DNA of 23,042 nucleotides from Christensenella sp. UBA1750 (GTDB lineage: Bacteria > Bacillota > Clostridia > Christensenellales > UBA1750). Positions 21,660-23,042 of this stretch are shown piece by piece. Each line of letters begins with the position of its first letter. Position 1 is the stretch's first letter. The notes under the pieces are model-generated. The model saw only the letters and a list, made by a program, of their open reading frames with translations. It was not told the origin of the DNA and ran no database searches. Where the stretch lies: the NCBI GenBank assembly GCA_002315655.1, contig DCHO01000082.1:1-23042 (forward strand). Reading direction: 5' to 3'. The translations under genes and the position numbers were made by a program.

Positions 21660-22849
21660 ATGAGCATAATGCCGCCCGCTTCGTGGATGTACCCGCCGGA
21701 AAGCAGAATCTCCTTGACCTTGCGGCGAAGGGTCGTGTCCTCTGACAATGCGGAATAGTCGATGGCGTTCATATCCGCCCCATCCGGGAACTGGAAAATG
21801 AAGGAAAAGATTGCGTTTGCGGCGGATTCCACCGGGAAGGGCACAAACGCCCGCTGGAACCTGGAAATGTTGGAATTTTCGCCCAAGATGGAGGTCAGTT
21901 CCCGGTTCATCATCCAGCTTTCGCAGGAGAAGGCCTTCGGATCAAACTCCGGGTAATGCTGCGCAAAGATTTCCTTCGCCTGTGCGTAGGATTGCTCACA
22001 GACTTCCTCCGTCAAGGGAAGGGAACTCACCCGCGGGATGTGGACAGCAAGCACCGGGTCTCCCTTTCGCAGAGAAATTTGCCATTCGCTTTTGCGGAAA
22101 TAGCTTGCATTTGTCTCGATGCGCTGATTTTTTCCGACTGCAAAGCCCCAAATTCCCGCTTCATCCTCCTGCACCTCCGCCCGAAACGCGCCCTTCCTAT
22201 CGGTGCAGCCCGCAGAGCCTAAGACCATGCCGGAAGTATGCACATCCACGCCGTCCGCCAGCAGAACGACCTCTCCCGCTTCATTCGCAAGAGCACAGAA
22301 GGGTTCCTTGAATGCACGTGGCTGAAAATTGAACCGTCCGATTTTGAGCAGACTGTCCTCGCAAATGAGCATCGTCCATTCCAAAAACCGCTTGTTGAAG
22401 CCGGGCTGCCCGTTGTGCAAACGGAAAATCTCCAACGATATTTCATATTCATACAATGTATCGCGGATGATTTTCTCCGGCAAGCCCCGCTTTTGCAGCA
22501 TTTTCGCCACGTTTTTCATGTGATGCAGCACGGGTAGCAGCGTGTAATAGCGGTGCGCAGGGTCGCGCCCGATGGGGAAAACCGTGTCCCCGCTGCGGCA
22601 GGTCGCCTTATCATCCAGCGCAATGTCACAAATCGCCGCCAGCGTTGCCAAGTCTTTACGGTTTGGTAAATCTTTAACCGCCATCAGGATTTCTTCCCGA
22701 TACTTGCCAAACAGTCCGTATTCGTCCGCCGTCTCAAACAGTGCCTTTTCGTCGCAAAAAAGGCTGAATCGCTCCTGCAATCTGTCCTGTTGTTCTGTAT
22801 AAATTTTCGCATAGCTCTCTGACAATCGTAACCCGTCAATTTCGATCAT
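21656..22849 (-). CDS. Acyltransferase-like protein with NAT_N and GNAT_C domains
   Basis: The 397-residue product resembles the two-domain acyltransferase-like proteins of Clostridia: a helical N-terminal domain (about 1-165, e.g. RYYTLLPVLHHMKNVAKMLQKRGL) and a C-terminal GNAT-like domain (about 170-310, with VLLADGVDVHTSGM and DPVLAVHIPRVSSLPLTEEVCEQSYAQAKEIFAQHYPEFDPKAFSCESWMMN, quoted in part by position 258-312). The His in AVHIPR and the following PLTEE are the characteristic features. Enzymatic activity and acceptor are not known for this group. ATG 22849 follows AAGGAGG and lies about 20 bases after a good promoter; a reading from 22966 would run through a terminator. It is transcribed alone. 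Confidence 0.7.
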   Translation of the reverse strand: MIEIDGLRLSESYAKIYTEQQDRLQERFSLFCDEKALFETADEYGLFGKYREEILMAVKDLPNRKDLATLAAICDIALDDKATCRSGDTVFPIGRDPAHRYYTLLPVLHHMKNVAKMLQKRGLPEKIIRDTLYEYEISLEIFRLHNGQPGFNKRFLEWTMLICEDSLLKIGRFNFQPRAFKEPFCALANEAGEVVLLADGVDVHTSGMVLGSAGCTDRKGAFRAEVQEDEAGIWGFAVGKNQRIETNASYFRKSEWQISLRKGDPVLAVHIPRVSSLPLTEEVCEQSYAQAKEIFAQHYPEFDPKAFSCESWMMNRELTSILGENSNISRFQRAFVPFPVESAANAIFSFIFQFPDGADMNAIDYSALSEDTTLRRKVKEILLSGGYIHEAGGIMLI

Positions 22850-22870
22850 TTTCCTACCTCCTTTTTTATC

Positions 22871-22899
22871 AGCATACAAAATCCATTCCTTGAAGTCAA
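22871..22899 (-). promoter_or_regulatory. Promoter of the acyltransferase-like gene
   Basis: Minus-strand TTGACT (22894-22899) and TATGCT (22871-22876) are 17 bases apart. The predicted transcript begins only about 15 bases before the start codon, leaving room for just the AAGGAGG site. Confidence 0.6.
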
Positions 22900-22902
22900 G
22901 CA

Positions 22903-22935
22903 AAAAGCGATACCATTTTTCGCGGTATCGCTTTT
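22903..22935. terminator. Hairpin terminator between the acyltransferase promoter and the right-edge repeat
   Basis: AAAAGCGATACC (22903-22914) and GGTATCGCTTTT (22924-22935) form a perfect 12-pair stem with a 9-base loop. On the minus strand it is followed by a T run, so it probably ends a transcript that enters from the right, outside the window. Confidence 0.7.
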
Positions 22936-22953
22936 CTTGTATTTCCTTTAGGG

Positions 22954-23042
22954 CAACACCGCACAAATGAGGTGGTGCAGTGACGAATGAATTTTTCGTC
23001 AGATGCGATTGCAGAAAGCGAAGGTTTACTGGAGGTAAATCG
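22954..23042. repeat. Start of a palindromic, MITE-like intergenic repeat (cut by window edge)
   Basis: From GGGCAACACCGCACAAATGA onward the sequence has no coding signal but nested inverted repeats: CACC/GGTG around 22959-22977, and TGACGAA (22981-22987) with TTCGTCA (22994-23000). From memory, similar GGGCAACACCGCACAA termini occur as dispersed noncoding elements in Clostridia, but I cannot verify this here. If it is such an element, the matching inverted terminus should lie beyond 23042. Confidence 0.4.

Noticed and set aside
21656..22966. Extended start for the acyltransferase-like gene at 22966
   Set aside because: The extension crosses the perfect hairpin at 22903-22935 and the promoter, while AAGGAGG precedes the ATG at 22849.
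1..23042. CRISPR array, tRNA or rRNA genes, transposase, phage genes, toxin-antitoxin pairs
   Set aside because: Looked for on both strands; no regular spaced repeats, cloverleaf-like segments, rRNA stretches or diagnostic protein motifs were found.

Overview
The window reads as chromosome of a low-to-mid GC Gram-positive anaerobe of the Clostridia, most likely a gut-type Oscillospiraceae relative. The signs are strong AAGGAG(G) ribosome binding sites, consensus-like TTGACA-17-TATAAT promoters, short hairpin-plus-T terminators, tightly packed operons and gene content aimed at sugars and polyols. This placement is inference; there is no rRNA or marker gene to fix it.

Layout. (1) 89-2920: a minus-strand APH-like small-molecule kinase diverges from a GNAT acetyltransferase, followed by a monocistronic eukaryotic-type NADP isocitrate dehydrogenase (icd) with its own promoter and terminator. 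(2) 2983-7694, minus strand: a five-gene operon of a cytoplasmic GH5 glycosidase, three tandem 288-residue EamA/DMT permease paralogs and a sialate-O-acetylesterase-type SGNH esterase, apparently a glycan or glycoside uptake and processing unit. (3) 7880-13141, plus strand: a six-gene operon dhaK-dhaL-dhaM-HPr-EI plus a GH20/GH67-like protein. It encodes a complete PEP-driven dihydroxyacetone phosphorylation chain with its own HPr and Enzyme I; the HPr has Arg where the regulatory Ser46 normally sits. (4) 13176-16043: a membrane 7TM-PAS-HD-GYP cyclic-di-GMP phosphodiesterase candidate (minus) diverges from a GxDLY/SGNH esterase (plus) that has an unusual hairpin in its ribosome-binding region. 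(5) 16084-20710, minus strand: a five-gene redox cassette: zinc-less MDR dehydrogenase, Gfo/Idh/MocA oxidoreductase, SDR, a type I 3-dehydroquinate-dehydratase-like enzyme, and a PIG3-like enone/quinone reductase. A divergent AraC regulator (20859-21659) and an intergenic region full of inverted repeats control it. (6) 21656-22849: a two-domain NAT_N/GNAT_C acyltransferase-like protein, then a terminator and the start of what looks like a palindromic, MITE-like repeat that runs off the right edge.

How the parts fit. Regions 2 to 5 share a theme of intracellular handling of imported plant or host carbohydrates and polyols: glycosidases and esterases strip glycosides, DhaKLM channels triose to glycolysis, and the region 5 cassette looks like an oxidise-dehydrate-reduce route for a keto-polyol or cyclitol/quinate-like compound. 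That last pathway is the most interesting and least explained unit here.

No rRNA, tRNA, CRISPR array, recognisable transposase or prophage gene was seen. No gene-free stretch exceeds 300 bases; the longest are the divergent promoter regions (1007-1139, 7695-7879, 14787-14942, 20711-20858), the icd leader (1581-1726) and the right edge (22850-23042), all described below. Positions 1-88 hold no supported feature.
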